The notes below the pieces were generated by a model. The model worked only from the letters and a program-made list of their open reading frames with translations, searched no databases and had not been told where the DNA came from. A stretch of 64,000 bases of DNA from Eucommia ulmoides (lineage: Eukaryota > Streptophyta > Magnoliopsida > Garryales > Eucommiaceae), in NCBI GenBank assembly GCA_016647705.1, contig CM028340.1, positions 11,175,001 to 11,239,000 on the forward strand, given 5' to 3'. Below are positions 21,791-32,136 of this stretch, piece after piece. Each line of letters starts with the position of its first letter. The stretch's first letter is position 1. The position numbers were made by a program, and so were the translations under genes.

Positions 21791-22345
21791 TCAATTGTAT
21801 GTTGGGCATTCATCCAGAAACTTCATTGCATTAAAAATATTGAACTTCACTTTATCATCATTCACCCTTAACGTCAAGTTCCTATTGTGAACGTCTATCA
21901 ATGCCTTCCCAGTGGCGAGAAAAGGCCTCCCAAGTATTATAGGAATCTCCCGGTCCTCCTCTATTTCCAACACGACAATATCCATCGAAAATATGAATTT
22001 ATCCACTTTTACTAGCACGTCTTCAATTATGCCTTTAGGATAAGTCAATGAACGATCCGCCATTTGTAAAAAAATCGTAGTCGAATTTGCATCTCCAAGC
22101 CCCAACTTTCGGTAAATGGATGATGACATTAGATTGATACTTTCTCCAAGATCACAACGCGCCTTCTCAAAGTGAGATTTTCCAATAGTGCACGGAATAG
22201 TGAAGCTTTCGAAATCTTTTAACTTTTGAGGAAACTTTCGTTGGAGGATGACACTACATTCCTCCGTTAACTTGACAGTCTCATATTCCTCCAATTTTTT
22301 CTTCTTGGTCATGATATCCTTTAAAAACTTCTCGTAATTGGGCAT
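21791..22345 (-). CDS. Gypsy retropepsin-like protease domain (open segment of the polyprotein)
   Basis: A 184-codon open segment within gag-pol. The aspartic protease core is visible: FTIPCTIGKSHFEKARCDLG, with catalytic DLG near residue 67, then SINLMSSSIYRKLGLGD, LQMADRSLTYPKGIIEDVLV, and VVLEIEEDREIPIILGRPFL, the usual ILGRPFLATG end. It would cleave the polyprotein in virus-like particles. DLGES appears where DLGAS is common in this lineage. It ends at a stop after the CPTYN motif, where the polyprotein should continue into the pol spacer. The ATG is not a true start, as the domain is translated as part of gag-pol. Confidence 0.8.
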   Translation of the reverse strand: MPNYEKFLKDIMTKKKKLEEYETVKLTEECSVILQRKFPQKLKDFESFTIPCTIGKSHFEKARCDLGESINLMSSSIYRKLGLGDANSTTIFLQMADRSLTYPKGIIEDVLVKVDKFIFSMDIVVLEIEEDREIPIILGRPFLATGKALIDVHNRNLTLRVNDDKVKFNIFNAMKFLDECPTYN

Positions 22346-23994
22346 TCATTCCAAGGAAACAGTAAACGGTATGTAGATATGGATTTTCTGGAAAATATCA
22401 AGAAATTTAGCAAATTGGGAATCCAATTTCTTCTTTTGAAACCATTGTGGATATGGAAAAGGTGAAGTGATTATCGGTGGATTATCTGGAAATGAGATTG
22501 AACCCGGATTTACCCGTGGGGCTTCTTTCTTCTCCTCAACTGGAATGGCTTTCTTTTCAACATAAATTTTCTCCTTGGGCGCTTCCTCTATTGGAATTGG
22601 TACTTCTACTTCCTTTCCGTTCCTCAAGGTAATGGCCTTGCACTCCCTTGGGCTAGTCTCCATATCACTTGGAAACTTCCCCGAGGTTTTCCCTTTTACA
22701 ACACTAGTAAGCTTACCAATTTGAGTTTCCAAAGACTTCACAGTTGAATTGGTATTGGTGCATGTTGTCTCAATATTGTCAAGCCTCGTCTCATGCTTGT
22801 TGAGCCAATTACGTATTTCTCGCATAATGTTTTGTGTTTTCTTTATGAATGAGTTGAGCATGTCTTCCAATGGTGGCTTATGGATTTGCACAAGATTTTT
22901 TTGCATAGGACAGTTTTATTGCATCGGCTAATATCCTTGAGATTGTGACGAGTATTTGGGAGGAGGTCGCAATGTATTCTGAGTGTTTGCATAAGATAAA
23001 TTCTCATGATTCTGAATTCCGGGGTGGTAATGAGTTGGGATATTGTTAGCGGGCCTAAAGGTGTAGGCCCGATTTTTAACAAAATGGAATTCCTCAAACT
23101 CTCTATCAACCCCCAGTTTTGAAGTACTTTCCATATTTTTCGCTTCTTGACTAAACGAGGCATCTTTGGTAGAGAAAGCGACTAGCTGCTCCATGAGTTT
23201 TCATACTTAGGCCAATAAGGTAGCAAGAGGATCGGCCTCATGAATAGTGGCTACCTTTCGTCCCACATTTTGCTCATTAGGCCATTAGTAGTTGTTGGCC
23301 ACCATCTCTTCCAAAAGTGCATGAGCCTCGTTCAGAGTTTTGGATAACAAAGAACCTCCCAATGCAGCATCCACAATTGTTCTTGTTTGTCCATCCAACC
23401 CGTTATAAAAGAGTTGGATTTGAAACCAATCTTGATACTCGTGTTGGGGACACTTTCTCAATAAGTCTTTGAACCACTCCTACGCCTCGAATAGTGGCTC
23501 ATAATCCTGTTGGCAAAATTGAGCAATCTCGCCTCTCAATTGTGATGTCTTCGAAGGTGGAAAGAACTTAGTGAGGAACCGTTGAGTTAGTTCCTCCCAA
23601 GTCAAGATGCTCCCCATTTGGACTGACTGAAACCAACCCTTGGCTGTATCTCGAAGGGAAAATGGGAATAACCTCAGCCGGATTACATCTTCTGTGACTC
23701 TATTTATCTTCACCGTATCACAAATCTCCAAGAATTTTGCTAGGTGGATATTTAGATCTTCGTGAAGATTTCCGCCAAATTGGTTCTCTTGAACCATGTT
23801 GATTAGGGTGGGTTTCAACTCGAAATTGTTCGCTTGGATCGGTTGCCTTTGAATCCCATAATAGTTGTCAAACATGATGGGTCAATAATAGTCCCTAAGG
23901 ACCCATTGTTAAACTTTCAGTTCCGATGGCTATTGGGGTAGCGCCTGAGGTACTGGCGATTGTCGTGGTATATGATCACCACCACCGTCAGCTA
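22346..23994 (-). pseudogene. Gypsy gag
   Basis: Gag forms the particle that packages element RNA. Visible in order: NFELKPTLINMVQENQFGG, HLAKFLEICDTVKINRVTED, RLRLFPFSLRDTAKGWFQSV, and TWEELTQRFLTKFFPPSKTS (the conserved retrotransposon gag domain). Next come QQDYEPLFEA-stop-EWFKDLLRKCPQH, YNGLDGQTRTIVDAALGGSL, EAHALLEEMVANNY, and MEQLVAFSTKDASFSQEAKN. The C-terminal part has NWLNKHETRLDNIETTC, VKSLETQIGKLTSVVKG and LRNGKEVEVPIPIEEAP. No zinc knuckle seen. At least four stops. The stretch from QQDYEP to the coiled coil is the part kept in elements A-H. Confidence 0.85.
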
Positions 23995-24220
23995 TGTCTT
24001 GAGTTCAGTTTCTTCTCTCTCTCCTTAGTTTCCTCAATGTATGTTCAATCTTAGGATCAAGAGTTAGAAATTCCAAACTTCATCTATGTTGCATACATTG
24101 TTTGTCACCACAACAAATGAAAATGATTTAAACAAAAACAAATTAAAACAAAATAAAACAAAAAAAAAATGTCAAGATTAATATTGAACTACTTGGTAGT
24201 AATATCAACTAAATCACTAC
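23995..24220 (-). other. Gypsy leader between PBS and gag
   Basis: A-rich noncoding leader (T-rich on the minus strand). No ORF. Confidence 0.5.
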
Positions 24221-24237
24221 TCCAAGCAACGGCACCA
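24221..24237 (-). other. Gypsy primer binding site (tRNA-Asp type)
   Basis: TCCAAGCAACGGCACCA lies six bases from the LTR. It is close to the tRNA-Asp 3' end TCCCCGGCAACGGCGCCA, with decay. The same primer type is used by elements A-H. Confidence 0.75.
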
Positions 24238-24243
24238 AAAACT

Positions 24244-25638
24244 TGTTTACTATATTTTAACAATTTGATTTTACTCACAAGTGCACGAGGTCAAGGTTTA
24301 ATAAAGTAGATCCGAAGATCGAGTGTTGTCCACTGGGATTTTTTGTAGGATTAGTTAAGTACTACAATTGACATAGCCTAATATTATCCAGACGTTTCAA
24401 GATTTGAATTGTGGTTGCTAACTAAAAACTAATTAAACTTAAACACTTGGGATTAATTCTATGAAAATGGATTACCTAGGGATTAATTTCGTTCACTAAG
24501 ACATGTTCGGTTTAGTTTAGTTTACATTAACGGTATTCAACCTATCCGACAATCTAGGAATCGTAAACTCACTCACTACCTCTCCCGAGTATAAAGTGAG
24601 CGAATATGCACTCGTGTCAACACTGATATCCCTATCTAGCGTCTCAACGAGCACATGAGTCTTGACCCTACCTCACAGATTGTACACGTTTTAATAATCT
24701 CTCGAAACATTAGAACGTCGCCTTGTGTTTAATTCTAGTACAAATTTGGGGTTACCTCTCCCGAGTGTCAAACCCCGTATTCTCTAACCAACAATAATAC
24801 TATACATGGCATACTATGGATGCAATAAAATAGTAAACACAAATGGATATAGATGAACAATCGTTAACAAAACATGGATTCACTCAAACATGCATGTTCA
24901 TGAACTAATCAATCCCTAGATAACAACTACTTAGCCACACATGATCATAACCAAATATTCATTAAAACATGAGAACAACATTATCATTCAATACACAATG
25001 TTTAGAAACAAAGAGGGAATGACAAATCTGTAAAGTGGATGGTTCCACTTCCACAAAAATCGCTCCGAGATTGTTTTATCTTCCTTAATGAGATCTCCTC
25101 ATGGTAGATCTTATCTAGGGTTTCTATTAAGTATAAAAACGTCCAAGCCAAGGTGTAGAATGGGTGGATCCAAATATATTTCGAAAATATCCTAAAAATA
25201 TCTGAAAAGATCTATGCCAGTTGTTGCTTCATCACTACAATGATGAGAAGCATCGCTGCAATGATGGGAGGTTAGTAGGGCTTTTGCCCTTTCATGCTGC
25301 AGTGATGAAGGCCATCGCTGCAACGATATCTGGGCATAAGGTCCACTAACCTTTGATCGCTGCAGCAATGAAGGCCATCGCTGCAACGATCAAGGGCCAA
25401 TGGCCCTGTGATGCTAGTAATGCAGCGATGGGTTTCATCACTGCAGCGGTGAGGCTATAGGCTTCTTTTTTAGATATTTTTTAATGTTTCTCCACAGTCG
25501 TCCTATCGATTTGGTCGGTTTTCAACCATTTTTGTCCCTATACTTGATTTACATAAAAAATGAATAATAATGATTTAAAACACTATAAGAACACTTGAAA
25601 ACTACCAAATTCGGTTTAGAAATATATATGTAAATTCA
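24244..25638 (-). repeat. Gypsy 5' LTR
   Basis: 1395 bp. On the minus strand it begins TGAATTTACATAT and ends GTAAACA. The block near 24540-24790 shares ACCTCTCCCGAGT, the spacing and ACCCCGTATTCTCT with the LTRs of elements A-H, especially F. The outer edge enters Copia LTR sequence at 25639 (probable duplication ATAAT), also seen near 63890. Confidence 0.8.
25215..25455 (-). promoter_or_regulatory. Gypsy U3 palindrome cluster (CTGCAG-centred)
   Basis: About eight copies of an ATCGCTGCAGCGATGA-type palindrome, such as GATCGCTGCAGCAATGA near 25358 and CATCACTGCAGCGGTGA near 25437. Arms are ATCGC/GCGAT as well as CACCGC/GCGGTG. It is the same architecture as in the non-autonomous LTRs. Confidence 0.55.
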
Positions 25639-26815
25639 ATAATCATTCTTAGAAAGCTCACGAATTGAAAGTTCTTGATAGATATGATAATTTGATATGT
25701 GAAAAATGTAAGTCTATATAAACTGATTTGAAACGGGCCTTCTAACGGCTAGTTCCCAAAATATATGACACTTAAATTCACATATAGACCCCATTTATCA
25801 ATACCATTTAATCCTGGTCAATTTCACTTAAATGTGGCTTTTAAATCATTCATTGTAGTCCCCAAATTGTTTCTTATTCTCAAATCGAAAGGATAGGAAG
25901 TATTAAATAGACTAAATTGAGAAACACTTAAAATAAGTGTACCATATCTATAGGGATATTAAAATAAGTGTATTATATCCAAATCCCTACAATATCTCGC
26001 TCAGGTATCCTAAAAATAGCTAGTTGTTTTAATAGTTCCTCAAAATCCTCAAAATCTGAAACAACACAGTCGGTTGACCAATCATAGGCCATCAATCGAT
26101 CGATCGATTCAGGTTGTAGCCTAAGCCATTTCTCAAACAATGATCGATTAACGAATCCAAATGGGTCGGTTGACCAATCGATACAAGATGCAAACTCAGG
26201 CCAAATTTCGGCCTGGTTGGTTGACCGATCATTGATGGTCGATCAACCAATCGATACAGAGAATTTTACTTTGGTCATCGATTCACCGATCTCTCTTAGT
26301 CTGGTTGACCAATCGATTCGAAGACTCACATTTTCCAGCCTACGCCCATCGGTTGACCAATCACTACTAGAACAGCCTTTCAAAATATATTTTAAATCTA
26401 AAACTTCAACGTTTTAAATCCTTTAACTGATTTATTTTCTCGGTTAACTAATATTGACACTATTAATCAATTTTGAATATTAATCTTGCTTAGGTCAAAT
26501 TTTCTTTTTCAATTTTAAAATTAGAGCAAATAATTGAACTTAATTAACAGCCTAATATAAACACACATAAATATCAATCATTTAATTTGTGTCGTGTGTG
26601 ATCTTAATCGGGATACATTAAGAGTAAAAAGTAAATTTAAGTTGTTTTCACCTAGATTCTTCAGAATCTTCAATATCTTAATGTCTGTCTCTGCATCCTT
26701 CATAATTTCTTCATGATGATATGTTGAAACTTTTGAAACTGAAACACTCAATAAACTCATCAATTCCACCAAAAACATTAACACTTAATTATCTATCAAA
26801 ATCTAGGGATCAACA
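25639..26815 (-). repeat. Copia 3' LTR, upstream part (interrupted by the Gypsy element)
   Basis: On the minus strand it starts TGTTGATCCCTAGATTTTG at 26815, after a PPT, and is cut at about 25643 by the Gypsy insertion. The stretch around 25644-25765 matches 63885-64000 (TTGAAAGTTCTTGATA and neighbours). That overlap gives a full LTR of about 2.3 kb, agreeing with the 2285-bp Copia solo LTR at 44057-53534. Confidence 0.85.
26062..26363 (-). promoter_or_regulatory. Copia U3 array of GGTTGACCAATCGAT repeats (W-box cores)
   Basis: Repeated CGGTTGACCAATC units at about 26062, 26166, 26217 (with the inverted partner TCGATCAACCAATCGAT at about 26238-26254), 26302 and 26349, with ATCGATCGATCGATTC near 26096. 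Each has TTGACC, the W-box core bound by WRKY factors. A related, more diverged set (AGTCGAC, GGTCAACC, TTGACTTA) occurs in the Copia solo LTR at about 44480-44690. Confidence 0.5.
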
Positions 26816-26830
26816 ATCTCTCCCTTTTTT
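26816..26830 (-). other. Copia polypurine tract
   Basis: The minus strand reads AAAAAGGGAGAGATTG just before TGTTGATCC, the 3' LTR start. Confidence 0.7.
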
Positions 26831-27159
26831 ATGATGATAATTAACTTTGATATTTTCTTCAAAATAAGAATGTAACCATGCTTCCCCTAAATCCGAGGAT
26901 GGATTTTTGTAACTTTGTTAAAGTATAATCATGAAAAAAAAAAAAAACTCATAAGATATTCAATAAAACATAACATATGATCAATAACAGCAATAAACTC
27001 CCCCTATATCAGTGCAATGCTTAGGCAAACAAATCATAAACAATATCTAACTCGTTTTAAGCACAAACATGGTTTCCCTTTTATCAATCAATTTCAATTC
27101 AATAAACATCAAACATACTCTCCCCTTTGTCATCTCAAAAAGTGGAGAAAATGAACAAA
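26831..27159 (-). other. Copia 3' untranslated stretch
   Basis: AT-rich sequence between the end of RNase H and the PPT. It includes a second purine-rich run (complement of CTCTCCCCTTTGTC near 27119). No gene seen. Confidence 0.45.
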
Positions 27160-27711
27160 AAACACTACTCTAGGCAAACTTCATTATGCATAGCCATACC
27201 AAAACCTCAGATAATTTTCACAAATTGATCATCCACTAAAGGTTTGGTAAATATGTTAGCAAGCTGGTCAAAGGTGTCAATATACTCAATAATAACGTCC
27301 CTTTTTCTGAATATGATCACAAATAAAATGATTTCTAATCTCTATGTGCTTAGTTCGTGAGTGTTGTACTTGTGTAGGATTCTTACTTAGACAAATAGCA
27401 TTTTTATTATCACAATAGATCGAGACTTCCTCCATACATACACCAAAATCATTCAACTATTGCTTAATATATAAAATTTGAGCACAACAATTACCAGCAA
27501 CCATATACTCAGCCTCAGTAATGGATAAGGCTATTGAATTTTGTTTTTTGCTTAAGCAAAAAACTAAGGCTTGTCCTAGTAAATGACATAACGCGCTTGT
27601 TCTTTTTCACTTGACTTTGCAACCGACAAAATCAGCATCGGAGTTACTTATTAAGTTAAAATCACTCCCTCTAGGATACCATAATCTTAGGTCAGTCATC
27701 CCTTTTCAATA
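27160..27711 (-). pseudogene. Copia RNase H remnant
   Basis: Visible pieces in shifted frames: QNSIALSITEAEYMVAGNCC, AQILYIKQ.LNDFGV, SIYCDNKNAICLSKNP and HSRTKHIEIRNHFI, the conserved end of Copia pol. Upstream pieces resemble the linker with a SDADFVGCKVK-like segment near 27620. Multiple stops. It degrades RNA in the RNA/DNA hybrid in intact relatives. Confidence 0.75.
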
Positions 27712-28929
27712 TCAAAAGTTTCGCTTAATCGCAGTCAAGTGCGATTCTTTAAGATAAAATTGAAATTTAGCACATAAACAAACACTATACATGATGTCAG
27801 GTCTACTAGCAGTTAAATACAATAAGCTACCAATCATACCTCGATACAATTTTTTATTTATATTTTTGCCTGTATCGTCTTTGCTTATCTTTGTAGCTGT
27901 AGCCATGGGAATTTTGTATTCTTTAGCACCATCTAATCCAAATTTTTTCAGTAACTCCTTGGTGTATTTAGCTTGGTTTATGAAGATCCTTTATTTGGTT
28001 TGCTTAATTTGCAACCCAAAGAAGAAATTCAACTCTCCCATCTTGCACATTTCAAATTCAACTTGCATTATCTTGGCAAACTCTTGGCAAAGATCCTTAT
28101 TAGTAGATCCAAAAATAATATCATCAACATAAATTTGTACTAATAGGATATCTGAATCAGTTTACTTAATAAATAGCGTTATATCACTAAGACCCATTCG
28201 AAAATCATTTTCGATCAAATATCGGTTAAGTCTCTCATACCAAGCTCTCGGAGCTTGTTTGAGTCCATACAAAGCCTTTCAAAATTTAAACACATGATCT
28301 GAAAATTTATCACTTTCGAATCCCGGGGGTCGTTCCACATAAACTTCTTCTGCTAGGAAGCCATTCAAAAATGCACTCTTGACATCCATTTGATATAGTT
28401 TAAAATTACATGAGCATGCAAAAATGAGTAGCATTCTAATAGCTTCTAATCTAGCCACAGGTGCATAGGTTTCATTGTAATCAATTCCTTCATCTTAATT
28501 ATAGCCCAAAAGCGAGTAGCATTCTAATAGCTTCTAATCTGACCACAGGTGCATAGGTTTCGTTGTAATCAATTCCTTCATCTTGATTATAGCCTTGTGC
28601 AACTAATCTTGCTTTCTTTCTAATTACAATACCAGTTTCATCATTTTTATTTCGAAAAACTCATTTAGTACCAATTATTGGATGAAAATCCGATCTAAGA
28701 ACCAGAGACCACACTTTATTTCGCTCAAATTGAACTAACTCTTCTTGCATTGCCAAGATCCAAGATTCATCAGTTAAAACCTCATTCACATTATTAGGCT
28801 CAATTTGAGATTCAAAGGCAAGATTAATAATATTTCTAAGGGAGAAACGAGTACTTACACCTCTTTCAAAATTACCGATAATTTATTTTACTGAATGTCC
28901 CGGTACTGTCTTTATAACTCGTGGTAATG
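27712..28929 (-). pseudogene. Copia reverse transcriptase remnant
   Basis: Order: [89 protein letters not shown], then QIYVDDIIFG with the catalytic YVDD at 28120-28131, and near the end GKNINKKLYRGMIGSLLYLT and ASRPDIMYSVCLCAKFQ. An 88-bp tandem duplication (28428-28603) disrupts the frame after ARLVAQ..., and other shifts and stops occur. The active-site box is intact but the protein is not. Confidence 0.85.
28428..28603. repeat. 88-bp tandem duplication in the Copia RT
   Basis: GTAGCATTCTAATAGCTTCT occurs at 28428 and again at 28516, with matching sequence (CACAGGTGCATAGGTTTC, AATCAATTCCTTCATCTT) after each. Few differences, so the duplication is younger than the element. 88 is not a multiple of three, so it also shifts the frame. 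Confidence 0.8.
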
Positions 28930-29518
28930 CCAAATCCTATCCCTTAGGCTCCTCCTTTTCAGGTTCTTTTGTTACATTATTGCCTTTGTTTTGGTTAGTT
29001 AAAGTACCTGCATCATCATCATCCAAAACCTTTCTCGACAAATATGGATCAACTTCCTCAAAAACAACATGCATAAACTCCTCAACTACTAACGTACGTT
29101 TATTATAAACTCTATAAGACATACTAATAGTAAAAATCCCATAGTCAGATTTAGCATCAAATTTACCTAGATTACCCTTATTATTCAAAATGAAACATTT
29201 ACAACCAAATACCTTGAAATATGATATGTTCGGAGTCTTAACATTCCAGATTTCATAAGGAGTTTTATTAAATCCTCTACGAATTGATACCTGGTTTACC
29301 ACATGATAAGCGGTCCTTACTGCTTCGGCCCAGAAATAAGTTGGTAAATGATTTTCATTTAGCATCATTTTGGCCATCTCCTGAAGCGTTATGTTCTTTC
29401 TTTCCACAACTCCGTTTTGTTATGGTGATCTTGGTGTAGAGAAGTTATGAGAATATCCATGCTCATCATATTAACTAGTTACTTCATCATTTTTTAACTA
29501 TCTCACTCTATCACTACA
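28930..29518 (-). pseudogene. Copia integrase, C-terminal part
   Basis: Reads from the element D junction: CSDRVR (probable second catalytic Asp region), HNFSTPRSP, QNGVVERKN (third catalytic residue, Glu), then LQEMAKMMLNENHLPTYFWA, EAVRTAYHVVNQVSIRRGFN, KTPYEIWNVKTPNISYFKVF and GCKCFILNNKGNLGKFDAKS, all standard for Copia integrase. The segment 28937-29407 is open for 156 codons. A TAA replaces the residue before QNGVV. The N-terminal part is at 38614-38964. Confidence 0.85.
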
Positions 29519-29523
29519 AATAT

Positions 29524-30910
29524 TGATAGGTGGAATTTATCTATATATTCCCAAGCCGATGTTGGTAGTTTTCAAGTATTATTATAGTGTTTTAATATGT
29601 GATAATACGTTTTTATTTGTTTTGTCATAAATTAGGTGTTTGGGATGAAAAAGGATGACAACGGTTCATAAACGAGCAAATTGGAGGAACGTCGGTGGAA
29701 GAACAATGGAAAAACAAGCAAAACGGTCATCTTGAATCTATAGCTCCATCGCTGCAGCGGTGAAACCACCGCTATAGCGGTCAAACAACAAGATCAAGTA
29801 GAAACCTTCTGCTTGACCACCACTGCAGCAGTGATTCCCACCGCTGTAGCTATCATCCACTAGAAAGCCTACTGACTTCCCACCGCTGCAGCGGTCTGGC
29901 ACCAGATTACAATAATATTTTGGGATATTTTTGAGATATTTTTTTATCCTTTATATATCCCCTCATTTACCCAAACACTTAACACATTTTTTGAAGGTTT
30001 TTGGGAGCTCCAAAACTTATCCACCAAGAGAAGATCACAAAGCCAATAAGAGGAAACATTCTCAGAGTGGTTTTAGCGTCAGTTCTTCGAATAATGGCTA
30101 GTCTCCTTGTTTCTCTCTTTATTTCCTAGTTTTGGTTGATAGTTTTGTACATGTTTAGCTTGTATATTGTTGTATATGTGGTTATGGCCATGAGAAACTA
30201 AACATCTATTGTCTAGGGAGCGATTTGTTGATAAAAATGTTACTCAGTTGAATCGTTGTTTTGTTATCAGTTGTTTATCTTTATCCAAATTTGTTTACTG
30301 TTTTATTATAATCATTATATCCTTGTTATGGTATTGTTGTTGGTTTGAAAATACGGGGTTTGACACTTGGGAGAGGTAACCCCGGATTCGGACTAGGGTT
30401 AAAACACAACGTGACGATCTAATGACCTGAAAGGGCGCTAGAAAGTATGCAATCTGTGAGGTTGGGGTGAGACTCATGTGACCAAGTGTTGTATAGACAC
30501 TAGAGTGGACTTCGGCGTTGACGCAAAGTCACATATTCATTCATTTTATACTCAGGAGAGGTAGTGCGTGAGATTTCGATACTAGATTATCGGATAGCGT
30601 GTATGTCGTTAATCTAAACTAGATTGAATCAAATACATTTAAATGATCAAAGTTAATCCCTAAACAATTTACTCCATTAAACGTCAATATTAGTATATTA
30701 GTTTAATTAGTTTAATTAATTTAGTTTAGTATATTTTATTTTAAAAAAAACTATAATTTGAGTCACCTAGATAAAGTTAAGTTATGACAATCGTGGTACT
30801 CAACAACAATTTAATCCAATCCCTGTGGATACGACAACCCCTACTCTTCCCACTCTACTAAAACTTGACCCGTACACTTGCGGTGAAAGTAGCGACATCA
30901 TATTCTACCA
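29524..30910 (+). repeat. Element D 5' LTR
   Basis: TGATAGGTGGAATTTATC to ATTCTACCA, 1387 bp. U3 palindromes of the CTGCAG class lie at about 29745-29900 (CATCGCTGCAGCGGTGA, CACCGCTATAGCGGTCA, CACCGCTGCAGCGGTC). TTATATATCCC lies near 29951. One conserved CTCGGGAGAGG-type block follows. Confidence 0.88.
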
Positions 30911-30919
30911 CATAGTTTT

Positions 30920-30937
30920 TGGTGCTATTGTCAGGGA
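30920..30937 (+). other. Element D primer binding site (decayed tRNA-Asp type)
   Basis: TGGTGCTATTGTCAGGGA, nine bases after the LTR end. Same site as in sister copies, with four changes. Confidence 0.65.
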
Positions 30938-31051
30938 TTGGTTTTTAGATTATTATTGATATTGTGAGTAAGTAACTTGATTTTAATTTAGGCATGTATT
31001 GTGTTTATAATTTTTGTTTTTAGTTTTCTTTGTCTTGCAAGGTACTTAAAG

Positions 31052-32063
31052 ATGTTAGATCAACAAGTGCTAATGTATTTTTTAACGGGATTTTGAGTCA
31101 TTTTATTGTGCTTGGGATTAATATAAGGAGTTGTTCATCCGGTTCCCAAACCATCGTTCCCTGAGAGAGTGTCAACTACTGAACTTCCTCGATGGGTTAC
31201 TAGCGGCAACATGAAATTAGGTTGAAGGAGGAAATGGTACCACCTCATTCGACCAACTGACCGCGGACAAAGCCTATTGGTTACTGGAAAACATGGTGAA
31301 GTTTGATTTTCATAGTTGGAATCATTCAACAAGCTACCAAAGCTTGGGGGGTAATTCCACCGTTTCGACGCCACAGATTGACACCCTGAACCAAAATGTG
31401 GAGCTTTCTCCTACCCTAGAGGAAATGTTCGCTGAATTTATAGGAGAGACGTAGGCTTTCTGGAGGGAGACAAATGGCTGTCTCAATGAGCATGAGGTTC
31501 GTCTTGACATTATTGAAACAACTTGCACTAAAACTGATGAGACCATAAAGTTTCTTGAGACTCAAATCGGTCAGCTTCTTTGCTTCATTGAGGCCAAGGT
31601 AGAAACAGTGGCACTGAGAGACACACAAGTCATATCTGAATGTGAAAGCCACCATGAGAAACCAGATACAAGGGGGAGAAGCTTAGGTAAGTTCGTTGAC
31701 GATTATGCTACTGAAGAGAAAACCCAAGTGTGGATTGGCAATAAAATATCACATATTAACAATTATGATTCCTCACCTCTTGAAATCCAAATATTGATGC
31801 CATCTCCGATCCAAGAAGATCACATCTATGAGGATCCAATGTGGCTCAATAGTCCTCAACCGCCTTTTGCAACATTCTTTCATGCCAACCAAGCGCATGA
31901 GACGGAAATTAATCTTGTTGAGAGTTCGATCCGAACAATGCCACATCTCACCAAGTTTGAGGGCATTCTGAACCAAGACCCATACGTAGTGTTGTATGAC
32001 ACATACTATGGGTGGAAGCCGCTCTTTGAAGAGCCCTTCTCTGTGTCAGGCCAAGGACAATAA
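31052..32063 (+). pseudogene. Element D gag, C-terminal half still open
   Basis: ATG at 31052 (MLDQQ). The first half is recognisable through the shared segments (FPNHRSLRECQLLNFLDGLL, GNGTTSFDQLTADKAYWLLE, STSYQSLGGNSTVSTPQIDT, NQNVELSPTLEEMF). Stops and at least one shift break it (1012 bp, not a multiple of three). 31608-32063 is open for 151 codons. It holds the C-terminal domain: PSPIQEDHIYEDPMWLNSPQ, then MPHLTKFEGILNQDPYVVLY and DTYYGWKPLFEEPFSVSGQG. This is the best-kept C-terminus in the window. The function of this C-terminal domain is unknown. Confidence 0.75.
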
Positions 32064-32136
32064 ACCAAACGCTTCTTGCAAGGTAACCCAAGTTTTAAAA
32101 TAAATTATATCCGTCTCCGCCGACTTTATTCAAAGG

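Larger units (their letters stand above)
17316..25638 (-). mobile_element. Athila-like Ty3/Gypsy retrotransposon (continues at 696-1 and off window)
   Basis: Minus-strand order is 5' LTR (25638-24244), tRNA-Asp-type PBS, gag, protease, RT, RNase H, integrase with GPY/F-like end, then the post-pol region and ORF at 696-1. The 3' LTR is outside the window. It is inserted in the Copia 3' LTR. A Mutator-like element and element A are inserted in it. Pol motifs ([44 protein letters not shown]) and the downstream ORF fit the Athila branch. Many stops mean it is not autonomous now. Confidence 0.85.
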
